A stretch of DNA of 64,000 bases. Origin: Methylococcus sp. EFPC2. Lineage in GTDB: Bacteria > Pseudomonadota > Gammaproteobacteria > Methylococcales > Methylococcaceae. The translations under genes and the position numbers were made by a program. Shown here one piece after another: positions 16,711-24,963 of the stretch. Where the stretch lies: contig NZ_CP070491.1 of assembly GCF_016925495.1 (NCBI RefSeq), positions 3,162,001 to 3,226,000 on the forward strand, read 5' to 3'. The notes below the pieces were generated by a model. The model did no database searches and had not been told where the DNA came from. It saw only the letters and a list, made by a program, of their open reading frames with translations. Within the stretch, counting starts at the first letter, position 1. Each line of letters begins with the position of its first letter.

Positions 16711-17199
16711 CTAGTTCGAACCGGAAAAGAAGAATGAGATCGGTTGTTCGTGCATGGACAGATGCGCCTCCGGCGGCACCGCCTGCGGCATGGCGGCACG
16801 CAGGCGCAGGGCCGTTTCGCCGGTCTCTTCGCCCAGGAAGAGCTGGTCCATATCCAGGTCGCCCGTGCCCCCGAGCAACAAGGCCGCCCGCGCCGCGGCC
16901 ACCCGGCTCGGTTCCTTGTTGCCGGCCACACCCAATATCCTCGCGACGGACAATTCGAAACAGCGTTGCGCTTCTTCGAGCGCGCGGCGCTTCAGCTCCT
17001 CGATGGAGCCGGGCGCGACCTTGCCGCTGGCCCGGCGCAGGCATTCTTCGACCAGGACGTCGATGCGTGCGGGATCGTCCAGCCCCAGTCGGGCGAAATA
17101 CGTGCCCAGCCGCTCACGGGCGCCCGCCAGTTCCGCCCGGTGCGGCAGCGACTCTTGCAGCAACGGGGCCGATGCTGCCTCGCTCACTTTCCGCTCCAC
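16711..17199 (-). CDS. Unknown protein encoded between mdoG and mdoH
   Basis: A 162-residue soluble, mostly helical protein of unknown function, with MERKVSEAAS at its start and FFFSGSN at its end. Its start overlaps the 3' end of mdoG by 16 bases and its stop lies 15 bases before the mdoH ATG, so all three are translated from one message. It shares the mdoH reading frame but is cut off by two in-frame TAG codons. It may stand in for the cytoplasmic N-terminal region that is fused to OpgH in enteric bacteria; I see no direct sequence likeness that proves this. Confidence 0.7.
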   Translation of the reverse strand: MERKVSEAASAPLLQESLPHRAELAGARERLGTYFARLGLDDPARIDVLVEECLRRASGKVAPGSIEELKRRALEEAQRCFELSVARILGVAGNKEPSRVAAARAALLLGGTGDLDMDQLFLGEETGETALRLRAAMPQAVPPEAHLSMHEQPISFFFSGSN

Positions 17200-18752
17200 T
17201 GGTAAACCCAGGTCTCGGTCAGGATCTCGCCGTTGGACTTGAGCAAGCCACGCAGTTCGACCGGGTCCTTGTCTTTTTCCGGGGTGAGTTCGAAGCTGAG
17301 GCGCCAGCCGCCGGTCGACGTATTTTTCTGCACCACGACGTTATCGATCTTGCCCGACGAAGCGCTGATATCCGCGTCCACCTTGGCCTTTTCCCCGTAG
17401 TGCTTCAGGGTCTTGCCCTTGAAGTCGACCACGAACTTGCGCACCTCGGATTTTAGCGCGTCGGTTCCGCCGCCGCCTATGCGGGTGGCGGCCACCTTGC
17501 CCAGCGCCGGGTTGGCGGGCTCGTCCAGGGTGAAGTGCAGGCGATACTGGAAGCTGTAATCCTTGCCGGGTCCCGTCGGTTTGTTGGGGATCCAGAAGCT
17601 GACGATGTTGTCATATTTTTCGGCGTCGCTGGGTATCTCGATGAGATAGGTCGACCCCGCGCCCCAGTCGCCCACGGTTTCCACCCAGGCGCTGGGACGT
17701 TGGTGGTAATGGGCTTCGAGATCCTGGTAATGATCGAAACTGCGGTCCCGCTTCACCAGACCGAAACCGACCGGCTTGTTGTCCTGGAATACGCTGATGC
17801 GCAGAATGCGGGGATTGTTGAGCGGGCGCCACACCCACTCGCCATTGCTGCGGCCGAGCAGCAGGCCATCGGAGTCGTGTACCTCGGGGCGGAAATCGTC
17901 AACGTAACGGTCGGTGTTTTCACCGTGGAAATACATGCTGGTCAGGGGCGCGATGCCGAAACGCTCGACCGCCTTGCGGAAGAAAACGTGGTTGGTCACG
18001 TCGACCTTCAAATCCAGGCCCGGCTGTATCACGAACTTGTAAGCGCCCGTGACGCTCGCGCTGTCGAGCAGCGCGTAGACGGTCAGCTCGCGCGCGTCCT
18101 TGGCCGGTTTGACCACCCAGAACTCGCGAAAGATCGGGAATTCCTCGGCCTTGGGCAGCCCCGTGTCGATGGCCAGGCCGCGCGCCGAAAGGCCATACGC
18201 CTGTCCCAGACCCACCGCGCGGAAATAGCTGGCCCCCAGGAACACGGCGATTTCGTCGTAGACGTCGTCATGACGGAGGGGATGATGGAAACGCAGGCCG
18301 GCAAAGCCGAGATCGGCCGGCGGAGCGGAAGGCAACTGGTTCTTGCCGAAGTCGAACAGTTCGGAGTTATAGGCCAGGCGGTTGGCGACGCCCTGGTCGA
18401 TCACGTTGATATTCACGCGGTCGCGGAACATGAAGCCGCGATGGAACAACTGGATGTTGAACGGCAGGCCTTCATCCTTCCACAGCGCCTTGTCCGCCTT
18501 GTAACGGATGTCGCGGTACTGGTCGTAATCGAGCTTGCTCAGGAATTCCGGCATGCCGGCATCATCGCGAACATAGGGCTTGCCGGCCAACTCACGCGCT
18601 TTTTGTTCGACGTCCCCGAACTCGAAGGGCTTTTGCACGGGGGGAGCGGCGGGGGTGGCCGCCTGGACCGGCTTGCCATTATCGGCCGCCAGGACCGCCG
18701 GTGAGAACAGGAGCGGAATCAGTAAAGCGAGAATCCGTTTGGGTATGCGCAC
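17184..18752 (-). CDS. mdoG: Glucans biosynthesis protein G
   Basis: A 522-residue periplasmic protein from GTG at 18752, chosen because AGGA lies 10 bases upstream and the product begins with a compact signal peptide (RIPKR, hydrophobic core, cleavage near AVLAAD). An ATG at 18782 would add 10 residues without a visible ribosome site. Family blocks include KPYVRDDAGMPEFL, QLFHRGFMF, ASYFRAVG and MYFHGENTDR, all typical of OpgG/OpgD. MdoG is needed for glucan branching or release in the periplasm. It is the first gene of the mdoG-unknown-mdoH operon. Confidence 0.92.
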   Translation of the reverse strand: MRIPKRILALLIPLLFSPAVLAADNGKPVQAATPAAPPVQKPFEFGDVEQKARELAGKPYVRDDAGMPEFLSKLDYDQYRDIRYKADKALWKDEGLPFNIQLFHRGFMFRDRVNINVIDQGVANRLAYNSELFDFGKNQLPSAPPADLGFAGLRFHHPLRHDDVYDEIAVFLGASYFRAVGLGQAYGLSARGLAIDTGLPKAEEFPIFREFWVVKPAKDARELTVYALLDSASVTGAYKFVIQPGLDLKVDVTNHVFFRKAVERFGIAPLTSMYFHGENTDRYVDDFRPEVHDSDGLLLGRSNGEWVWRPLNNPRILRISVFQDNKPVGFGLVKRDRSFDHYQDLEAHYHQRPSAWVETVGDWGAGSTYLIEIPSDAEKYDNIVSFWIPNKPTGPGKDYSFQYRLHFTLDEPANPALGKVAATRIGGGGTDALKSEVRKFVVDFKGKTLKHYGEKAKVDADISASSGKIDNVVVQKNTSTGGWRLSFELTPEKDKDPVELRGLLKSNGEILTETWVYQWSGK

Positions 18753-19052
18753 GGGGAATCTATCCTGAAGGAAAAGTGACATTGGGTGATGGATTAATGC
18801 GCACGCTCGGAAAGCGTGCCTGATATCGTTCGGGAATGCGAATATCACCTGTCGGGTGCCTATGGGGAGCAGTCCGCACACCGGGCCTCAGCGCCCTTCC
18901 AAAAAACCTTGTTATGGAAAATAGTATACCGTGCCTCCGGCGATTGCAGTATCTTGGCAAGCCATAAAGATTTGCGCCCGAGCCCAGCCCGACGCCCCAC
19001 CGGCGTGAGCGAGAACCTCGCGCAAGCCGCCGGATTCCAGAGAGTCCTGACG

Positions 19053-19571
19053 ATGAAAAGACTATTGCTAGTCCGCCATGCGAAATCCAGTTGGGACGAC
19101 CCGGGCTTGCCGGACCGCGAGCGCCCCCTGAACAAGCGCGGCAAGCGCGACGCCCCGTGGATGGGCCAACTGCTCAAGAAACGGGGCTACGCCCCGGATC
19201 GGATACTGACCAGCCCCGCCAAGCGCGCCCTCAAGACGGCGAGCAAACTCGCCAAGGAACTAGGCTATCCCCAGGACCGCATCGAGGTTCGCGAGGGCAT
19301 TTATCTGCGCGGGGTGGATGAATTGACCGAACTGATCGCCACACTGGACCCTGGCTGGCGCCGGGTCCTGCTGGTCGGGCACAACCCCGAGCTCAGCGAA
19401 CTGGCCCATCGCCTGACACGAGCCGACCTGGCCGACCTACCCACCTGCGGTGCGGTATCGATCGCTTTCGACGCCGCGTCTTGGAGAGATTGCGCGCGGG
19501 GCGGCGGGCACCTGGAATTTTTCGAACGGCCGCCGAAACCGGACGAACGGCTCGACGCAAGCCGGGAATGA
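19053..19571 (+). CDS. sixA: Phosphohistidine phosphatase SixA-like
   Basis: A 172-residue histidine phosphatase from the ATG at 19053 (MKRLLLVRHAKSSW). The catalytic RHA motif is at residues 8-10, where the His is phosphorylated, and the second His is in VGHNPE near residue 109. SixA acts on phosphohistidine proteins such as the phosphotransferase relay or histidine-kinase Hpt domains. The Arg pocket residue is in TSPAKRALKTA. The in-frame extension to 18816 has no family likeness. It converges with minE, 21 bases away. Confidence 0.88.
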   Translation: MKRLLLVRHAKSSWDDPGLPDRERPLNKRGKRDAPWMGQLLKKRGYAPDRILTSPAKRALKTASKLAKELGYPQDRIEVREGIYLRGVDELTELIATLDPGWRRVLLVGHNPELSELAHRLTRADLADLPTCGAVSIAFDAASWRDCARGGGHLEFFERPPKPDERLDASRE

Positions 19572-19592
19572 ACGAGCCCCGGCTGCCGCGAT

Positions 19593-19871
19593 TCAGGTCG
19601 CGGAGGGCCGCCTGCGCTCGCTATCGTCGGGCAGCACGATGTTGACCTCCAGGACTTCGCGGCTTTCATCCTGCTCCATGGTCACCGAAATGGCGTCCTG
19701 GTCGACCTGCACGTATTTACGGATGACTTCCAGCAATTCTTTCTGCAGCTTGGGCAGATAGTCCGGCGCGTTGCGCGCCGAACGCTCGTGCGCCACCAGG
19801 ATTTGCAGGCGTTCTTTCGCGAGGGCCGCGCTCGACGGGCGCGAAGTTCGAAAATAATCCAGCAGTCCCAT
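19593..19871 (-). CDS. minE: Cell division topological specificity factor MinE
   Basis: A 92-residue MinE, near the usual 85-90. The N-terminal amphipathic segment MGLLDYFRTSRPSSAALAKERLQILVAHER contains the MinD-stimulating region (here split: MGLLDYFRTSR, then AALAKERLQILVAHE). The C-terminal topological domain follows with YVQVDQDAI. GGGAG lies 8 bases before the ATG. MinE drives the pole-to-pole MinD oscillation that places FtsZ at midcell. It follows minD after 3 bases. Confidence 0.95.
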   Translation of the reverse strand: MGLLDYFRTSRPSSAALAKERLQILVAHERSARNAPDYLPKLQKELLEVIRKYVQVDQDAISVTMEQDESREVLEVNIVLPDDSERRRPSAT

Positions 19872-19874
19872 GGC

Positions 19875-20684
19875 TTAACTCCCAAACAAACGGCCGAACA
19901 AGCCTTTCTTCTCTTCGTCGACGAAGCGGTGCGGAACGTCCTCGCCCAGATAGCGGCGGACCACGTCCGAATACGCCTGGCCGGCATCGCTTTTGTCATC
20001 GAGGATCACCGGAGCCCCGGAATTGGACGCGCTGAGCACGGCCTTGGATTCGGGAATGACGCCCAGCAGATGCAGCGACAGGATCTCCTGCACATCCTCG
20101 ACGCTCAACATTTCCCCCAGCTTCACGCGCTGCGGCGAATAGCGGGTCAGCAGCAGATATTCCTTGATCGGCTCCTCGCCCTGCTCGGCGCGGCGCGACT
20201 TGCTGGCGAGGATGCCCAGCATGCGGTCGGAGTCGCGCACCGAGGACACTTCGGGATTGGTCACCACCACGGCGTCGTCGGCGAAATACATCGCCAGCGT
20301 GGCCCCGCGCTCGATACCGGCCGGCGAATCGCACACGATGTAATCGAAATCTTTGGACAACTCGGCCAATATCCGCCCGACGCCTTCCGTCGTCAGCGAA
20401 TCCTTGTCGCGCGTCTGCGAAGCCGGCAGGATGAACAGGTTCTCACAGCGCTTGTCCTTGATCAGGGCCTGGTTGAGCGTCGCCTCGCCGTTGATGACGT
20501 TGACGAAATCGTAAACCACGCGCCTTTCGCAGCCCATGATCAGATCGAGGTTGCGCAGCCCCACGTCGAAATCGATCACGGCGGTTTTGTGGCCCTGCAG
20601 GGCCAGTCCCATGGATATGGCGGCGCTGGTGGTCGTCTTGCCGACGCCGCCCTTGCCCGAAGTCACTACGATGATGCGTGCCAC
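19875..20684 (-). CDS. minD: Septum site-determining ATPase MinD
   Basis: A 269-residue ParA/MinD ATPase. The deviant Walker A GKGGVGKTT is at residues 10-18, IDFDVGLRNLD follows, and DYIVCDSPAGIE is Walker B. The C-terminal amphipathic membrane-targeting helix is KKGLFGRLFG. It starts with GTG at 20684, with GGAGG about 7 bases upstream. MinD recruits MinC to the membrane and is released by MinE. It lies between minC and minE in the normal minCDE order. Confidence 0.97.
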   Translation of the reverse strand: MARIIVVTSGKGGVGKTTTSAAISMGLALQGHKTAVIDFDVGLRNLDLIMGCERRVVYDFVNVINGEATLNQALIKDKRCENLFILPASQTRDKDSLTTEGVGRILAELSKDFDYIVCDSPAGIERGATLAMYFADDAVVVTNPEVSSVRDSDRMLGILASKSRRAEQGEEPIKEYLLLTRYSPQRVKLGEMLSVEDVQEILSLHLLGVIPESKAVLSASNSGAPVILDDKSDAGQAYSDVVRRYLGEDVPHRFVDEEKKGLFGRLFGS

Positions 20685-20723
20685 TGATGTCCTCCAAATG
20701 AATCCGAGAGTAGCGTGTTCATA

Positions 20724-21467
20724 CTATAAATCGCCAATAATCAGCGAGTTATCGCGAAAGTAAATTTGCACCGGCCGGCCTCGCACCGATTCGTCGAGGT
20801 TCTCGCTCACCTTGTAATGGCCGCCGATGGCGATGAGTTCCGCCTGCAGATCGCTGCAGAAGATGCGGGCATTGAGGTTGCCCTGCACACCTGCCATGGC
20901 GCGGCCGCGCAAAGCGCCGTATACATGGATGTTGCCGTCGGCCATGATTTCGGCGCCCGCGCTGACCTGAGCCAGCACGACCAGGTCGCCGCCGGCCGCG
21001 TAGATGCGCTGGCCCGAGCGGACGGGTTGTTCGATCAGGCGCGAGCTTGGCGCCGGCTCCGGCGCTTTTGCCGCGGAAGCTCGCGCCGACGCAACCGATG
21101 GCTGATGCGCCGGTTCGTGCTTGCTTTCCGCCAGGACGGCCAGATCGGCATTGCGGGCGGCCAACTGCAATGGCTCGGAACCCCCACGCACCCCCACCGG
21201 CGCCACGCCGACTTCCCGCAGGACGGCGATCAAGTGCGGGAAGTCGACCAATACCTCCGGATCGTCGAGTTCGTGGAGGTCTATGACCAGCGGCGCGTTG
21301 CGGAAAAACTCCGGGGCCTGCTCCACCTTGCGCCGAAGCTGGTCGGCCACCGCATCGGCGTCGTCACTGAACAGCTTCAATATGGGCAGATGAATGGTGC
21401 CACCCTTGATTTCGAAAAGCTGCGATTGCGCGATCTGCGGTCTGGTTTCGGGATAGGGGGACGTCAC
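20724..21467 (-). CDS. minC: Septum formation inhibitor MinC
   Basis: A 247-residue FtsZ inhibitor. The N-terminal domain (about residues 10-110) has FEIKGGTIHLPILKL and FRNAPLVIDL. A variable Ala/Pro-rich linker (about 115-150) leads to the C-terminal beta-helix with GDLVVLAQVSAGAEIMADG, HVYGALRGRAMAGVQG and ARIFCSDLQAEL, which binds MinD and FtsZ. The start is GTG at 21467; no strong ribosome site is visible. It heads the minCDE operon. Confidence 0.95.
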   Translation of the reverse strand: MTSPYPETRPQIAQSQLFEIKGGTIHLPILKLFSDDADAVADQLRRKVEQAPEFFRNAPLVIDLHELDDPEVLVDFPHLIAVLREVGVAPVGVRGGSEPLQLAARNADLAVLAESKHEPAHQPSVASARASAAKAPEPAPSSRLIEQPVRSGQRIYAAGGDLVVLAQVSAGAEIMADGNIHVYGALRGRAMAGVQGNLNARIFCSDLQAELIAIGGHYKVSENLDESVRGRPVQIYFRDNSLIIGDL

Positions 21468-21506
21468 AGGAGGGTCGACCGGGAGGTGGAGTTGCCCGGG
21501 ATTGTA

Positions 21507-22127
21507 TCACCCGGGCTTACGCAGATGCAGCATCGTGAACAGGCCCAGGGGCGGCAGGGTGTGACGGGCGACTTCGTGCAGGGAGGTGTGGGAGAGTATT
21601 TCCTGCAGTGCCATGTCCGGCCGCCAGCCCAGCTTGGCGGACAGCGGCGCCAGCATGGACTCGAAGTGGCGCCGGAAACCGCGCTCGGCGACGAAATGAT
21701 TCACGATGATGACGTCGCCGCCCGGCTTGCAGACCCGTTCGATTTCGCGTATCACCTTGTCGGGCTCGGGCACCACGGACATCACATAGGCGGCGATCAC
21801 GGTATCGAAATGATTGTCCGGAAAGTGCATTTTGCGGGCGTCCATGATCTCCAACTGGGTGACATGGCCCAGGCGCTTCTGGCGCACGCGGCGGTGGGCG
21901 CGCTCCAGCATGTCGGGCGAGATGTCGATACCGTGTACCTGATGTTCCCGACGGTAATAGCCCAAGCTGATGCCGGTGCCCACCCCGACCTCCAGGATGC
22001 GCCCCGGCTGCCGGTTGGCAATGCCGGCCGCCATGGAGCGCCCGCGGAAGCTGAGCATCCAGCCGAAGGTGTGGTCGTACACCGGCGCATAACGCGCGTA
22101 AGATTTCAAAATGGCTTCGAGCTGCAT
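21507..22127 (-). CDS. Class I SAM methyltransferase, phosphatidylethanolamine N-methyltransferase-like
   Basis: A 206-residue methyltransferase. Motif I is ILEVGVGTGISL (about residues 42-53), followed by HGIDISPDML (motif II) and FDTVIAAYVMSVVPEP (motif IV). The N-terminal YARYAPVYDHTFGWMLSFRG is typical of Rhodobacter/Rhizobium-type PmtA, which methylates phosphatidylethanolamine toward phosphatidylcholine at the membrane. Intracytoplasmic-membrane methanotrophs often contain methylated PE. A ubiquinone or other small-molecule methyltransferase cannot be excluded. It diverges from the hydroxylase-like gene. Confidence 0.75.
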   Translation of the reverse strand: MQLEAILKSYARYAPVYDHTFGWMLSFRGRSMAAGIANRQPGRILEVGVGTGISLGYYRREHQVHGIDISPDMLERAHRRVRQKRLGHVTQLEIMDARKMHFPDNHFDTVIAAYVMSVVPEPDKVIREIERVCKPGGDVIIVNHFVAERGFRRHFESMLAPLSAKLGWRPDMALQEILSHTSLHEVARHTLPPLGLFTMLHLRKPG

Positions 22128-22277
22128 GGTGATCGATTCCCTCGGGTTCGAATCTGGACGACGGTGAAGCGGAAGTGTACCCCTCGAATGCTGCAGCGAG
22201 GATTATACAGACCGGGACACCGGATAGAGAGGAAGCCATAACGAGCGCCACCTGACACGAGCGGGGAATGAGTCACG

Positions 22278-22805
22278 ATGGGCGAGATGCTGTACTGGCT
22301 GCTCGGAATACCGCTGGGACTGCTGGCCGAAAACTTCGGCGAATGGGCGGTGCACCGCTTCGTCCTGCATGGATTGGGCAAGCGGAAAACCAGCATCTGG
22401 GCTTACCACTGGCATGATCATCACCGCGTGACGCGCCGTCTCGGCATGCTGGATCCCGCTTACCGGAGGGGACCCAGGCCATGGAACACCTCGGCCAAGG
22501 AGCTGCTGATGTTGGGAAGTATTTTCCTGCTGCATGTGCCGCTGACACCGCTCGCCCCCGGCTATGTCACGGGCATGTACGCGGGTTTGATCCTCTACTT
22601 TTGCCGCCACCGCAAGGCCCATTTAAATCCCGCCTGGGCGCGAGAACATCTGCCCTGGCACTACCAACACCACATGGGCACGCCCGAGGCGAACTGGTGC
22701 GTCAGCTGGCCCTGGTTCGACTGGATCCTGGGTACCCGCGTGATCCCCGACACGGGCCGCGAGCCACAAAAAAAATCGGCCGGAGGGGATCCCCCCGGCC
22801 GATGA
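22278..22805 (+). CDS. Fatty-acid hydroxylase superfamily membrane protein
   Basis: A 175-residue membrane protein with the di-iron histidine boxes of the sterol desaturase/fatty acid hydroxylase superfamily: HRFVLH (residues 26-31), HWHDHHR (44-50), HRKAH (112-116) and HYQHH (128-132). Membrane helices flank the boxes. Such enzymes hydroxylate or desaturate lipids with O2; the substrate here is unknown. Divergence from a lipid methyltransferase gene suggests a lipid role. The last codons and stop lie inside a terminator hairpin that serves the opposite strand. Confidence 0.75.
   Translation: MGEMLYWLLGIPLGLLAENFGEWAVHRFVLHGLGKRKTSIWAYHWHDHHRVTRRLGMLDPAYRRGPRPWNTSAKELLMLGSIFLLHVPLTPLAPGYVTGMYAGLILYFCRHRKAHLNPAWAREHLPWHYQHHMGTPEANWCVSWPWFDWILGTRVIPDTGREPQKKSAGGDPPGR
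22768..22803 (-). terminator. Rho-independent terminator of the GTPase/Roadblock operon
   Basis: ATCGGCCGG (22775-22783) pairs exactly with CCGGCCGAT (22795-22803), with an inner GGGG/CCCC stem; on the minus strand the hairpin is followed by eight T (complement of A at 22768-22775). It therefore ends minus-strand transcription after the 81-residue gene. On the plus strand no T-run follows. The plus-strand hydroxylase-like gene reads through it to its own stop. Confidence 0.85.
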
Positions 22806-22840
22806 GACGACTGAAGCCACTCGCGGCGGATGGCTCGCTC

Positions 22841-23086
22841 TCAGGCGATGACATCCAGCAGCGTTCGTCTTTGCTCGCTTTCCGCGTCCAAGAGCTTGAT
22901 CGCCGCCCTGGATTCGAGTTCCGCGCTTTTCAGCTCGGTAACGGGCTTGATCAGGTCCGCGGGTTTGCTTTCCGTATCCTGGGGCAAGGACGCCTTGGCG
23001 ATTTGATCCGCAGCCTGATCGAGTCGATTGAAGCTGCGTTGGATGGCGGTCGATCCCTGGTGGTATGAAACGAGTCCGGTCAACAT
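22841..23086 (-). CDS. Small helical protein resembling the terminal helices of flagellar rod proteins
   Basis: An 81-residue protein with a strong ribosome site (AGGAGGT) before the ATG at 23086. No function is recognised. Two helices are evident: STAIQRSFNRLDQAADQIAKA (residues about 12-32, shown here as its key pattern aIxxSxxxLDxAAxxIA) and a C-terminal ELKSAELESRAAIKLLD region ending TLLDVIA. This recalls the paired N- and C-terminal helices of FlgB/FlgC/FlgE-type axial proteins without the middle domains. It is the last gene before the terminator and lies 76 bases after the PhnD-like gene. Confidence 0.65.
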   Translation of the reverse strand: MLTGLVSYHQGSTAIQRSFNRLDQAADQIAKASLPQDTESKPADLIKPVTELKSAELESRAAIKLLDAESEQRRTLLDVIA

Positions 23087-23162
23087 GGCACACCTCCTGG
23101 AGACTAACTCCGTGAGCCGTTCAATTTAGCGGCACCATCCGGGCAAACTTGAGCCGCCCCCG

Positions 23163-23909
23163 TCAGGTCATGAGTGTATCGACCAGATCGATCATGAACT
23201 CCATTTCCTCGTCGTCAACGGCTTCCCAGCGGGAAAACTTGAGCGCTTCCAAAACGCCGCGCCCCTTCTCGCAGCTATGCATATTCACCAGGGCGTCGAG
23301 CAATAACTCGCGCTGGCCAGCCAGGCGGGGTCCCAGCATCAGGGAATGGTGAACGACGTGGATATGGCTGCGCACCAGCACCCGCAACTGGTTGCGGATG
23401 ACCGACGACAAATCGTCGTAGGCCTCCACCAGGAAAATGCCGGCGTCCGAATTCCGCCTGAGCAGTTCCTTGGCGACCAACACGTAACCGTCACAGGTTC
23501 GGGTCTGCACCGAGCCGGCATCGAGATCGGCCGGCTCCAGCATGATCATGCCCATCATGTGGACGTCCGGATCCTCGGTAATCGCCAGCCGAATTCCGGG
23601 CTTCAGGTCCTCCACATGGTGATACTCGCTTTCCGCACTCACGGCGATGAGCGCTTCGTCGGCCCGGCTCTCCGGCTTGACGAGAGGGCGAAATCCCTTG
23701 TCCCGAACCAACATGGCGGCATCGTAGGGGTTCGCGTAAATCAGGTCGACCGCGTCGGTCCGGATCGCCTCGCGCTGACTGTGGAAATCGTCGTAGATCT
23801 GCAAATGGACCGGCAGATCCAGCGTCCGCTGCAACCAGGTGTTGAATATGAACCAGCCGGAAAGATGGTCAGGCGTGAAATCCGGACTGACGGTAAACTG
23901 GAGGGTCAT
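23163..23909 (-). CDS. PhnD/SBP-like periplasmic-binding-fold protein without signal peptide
   Basis: A 248-residue protein from the ATG at 23909, with AGGAG about 10 bases upstream. It resembles phosphate/phosphonate binding proteins of ABC transporters (PhnD family): FTVSPDFTPDHLSGWF at the start, IYDDFHSQREAIRTDAVDLIYANPYDAAML (key part DAVDLIYANPYDA), and an alternating two-lobe pattern. It lacks any signal peptide, so it probably works in the cytoplasm as a sensor or adaptor and not in uptake. It starts 13 bases after the PAS gene stop, in the same operon as the Ras-like GTPase. Ligand unknown. Confidence 0.65.
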   Translation of the reverse strand: MTLQFTVSPDFTPDHLSGWFIFNTWLQRTLDLPVHLQIYDDFHSQREAIRTDAVDLIYANPYDAAMLVRDKGFRPLVKPESRADEALIAVSAESEYHHVEDLKPGIRLAITEDPDVHMMGMIMLEPADLDAGSVQTRTCDGYVLVAKELLRRNSDAGIFLVEAYDDLSSVIRNQLRVLVRSHIHVVHHSLMLGPRLAGQRELLLDALVNMHSCEKGRGVLEALKFSRWEAVDDEEMEFMIDLVDTLMT

Positions 23910-23922
23910 CGGCGTGCTCCTG

Positions 23923-24396
23923 CTAGAACAGGGTGGGATAGAGGCGGATGCATTCCTCGACCTTGCTGCGCGAGGGCTTGCGCCGCACCGAGGTATACCC
24001 CACGACCTGGCCATTCCGGACATTGGGGATTACGGTTGCCTTGACCCAGTAATAGCCGCCGTCCTTGCGCAGATTTTTGACATAACCCTGCCATTTTTCG
24101 CCGCGCTGCACGGTATCCCACAGATCCTTGAACGCCGCAGGCGGCATGTCCGGATGCCGCAGTATGTAGTGCGGGGCGCCGATCAACTCTTCCAGTGCGT
24201 ATCCCGACATCTCGACAAACGACTGGTTGGCCTGGGTGATGATTCCCGCCGGGTCGGTGCGCGACACGATCAACCGCCCTTCCGGGTAAGGCGATTCGAC
24301 GTCGGTGACCAACACCTTGCGCGAGGTGCCGTCCCAATAGCTGAGGGTGTATTCACGAAAATCACCGACGATGTCATCGGGCTGCATATCTTGCAT
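23923..24396 (-). CDS. Stand-alone Aer-type PAS domain protein
   Basis: A 157-residue protein that is nearly all one PAS domain. SRTDPAGIITQANQSFVEMSGY, ELIGAPHYILRHPDMP and WQGYVKNLRKDGGYYWVKA (each cut here to key parts) match the FAD-binding PAS of the aerotaxis receptor Aer, where the domain senses redox or energy state. No HAMP, kinase, methyl-accepting or GGDEF output follows, so the signal must pass to another protein, plausibly an operon partner. It lies 30 bases after the Roadblock gene and 13 before the PhnD-like gene. Confidence 0.85.
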   Translation of the reverse strand: MQDMQPDDIVGDFREYTLSYWDGTSRKVLVTDVESPYPEGRLIVSRTDPAGIITQANQSFVEMSGYALEELIGAPHYILRHPDMPPAAFKDLWDTVQRGEKWQGYVKNLRKDGGYYWVKATVIPNVRNGQVVGYTSVRRKPSRSKVEECIRLYPTLF

Positions 24397-24426
24397 GACT
24401 CACTCCATCCGGCTGCGAGAAGGGTG

Positions 24427-24789
24427 TCAGATCAAGGTGGCGATATTTTCCGCGGCGCGTTTGACGTCCAGGAAGATCAAGCCCAGCTTGGCGTTGGGCT
24501 TGGCCAGGACGGTCAAGACCGACTCCTTGCCGGCATAAGTCATCAGCACGTAGCCCTTGTCACCCTTGATGAGCACCTGCTCCAGGGCACCACGGGCCAG
24601 TTCGTGCGCGGTGCGGTCTCCCAGGGACAACATCGCAGCGCTCATGGCGCCTACACGGTCCTCGTCCATGCCTTGCGGCAGAACCGCGGCCATGATCAAA
24701 CCGTCGGTGGAAATGATGCCCGAGGCTTCGATGTCGGCTGATGTGCCGTTGAGATCGGCAAGAATGGAAGCAAGCATATCTGCGCGCAT
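24427..24789 (-). CDS. Roadblock/LC7 domain protein
   Basis: A 120-residue Roadblock/LC7 protein from the ATG at 24789, with GGGAGA about 9 bases upstream. ILADLNGTSADIEASGIISTDGLIM, then MSAAMLSLGDRTAHELARG and VLIKGDKGYVLMTYAG (key parts) follow the MglB-like fold. Roadblock proteins dimerise and act as activators or platforms for small GTPases such as MglA. The frame stays open upstream to an ATG at 24909, which would add 40 residues that begin like the gene itself (MREEVFDSILADLYG against MRADMLASILADLNG); that upstream ATG has no clear ribosome site. It follows the 218-residue gene after 174 bases. Confidence 0.85.
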   Translation of the reverse strand: MRADMLASILADLNGTSADIEASGIISTDGLIMAAVLPQGMDEDRVGAMSAAMLSLGDRTAHELARGALEQVLIKGDKGYVLMTYAGKESVLTVLAKPNAKLGLIFLDVKRAAENIATLI

Positions 24790-24963
24790 AGTAAACGTTC
24801 TCCCGGGAGTGGATGAGGGTTGAGGATGGGAAACAGCGTCTGCCGACCCGTAATCGGGCGGGGCGCCATAAAGATCGGCGAGGATGGAATCAAACACTTC
24901 TTCACGCATGACGAGAGTGCTCTAGAAGACAACGATTAGAACCGACGCGGCCCCCATGACGGG

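Noticed and set aside
16696-16713. Single nonsense mutation splitting one long mdoH gene
   Set aside because: Two in-frame TAG codons lie between the frames and mdoH has its own start, so a simple recent point mutation is unlikely.
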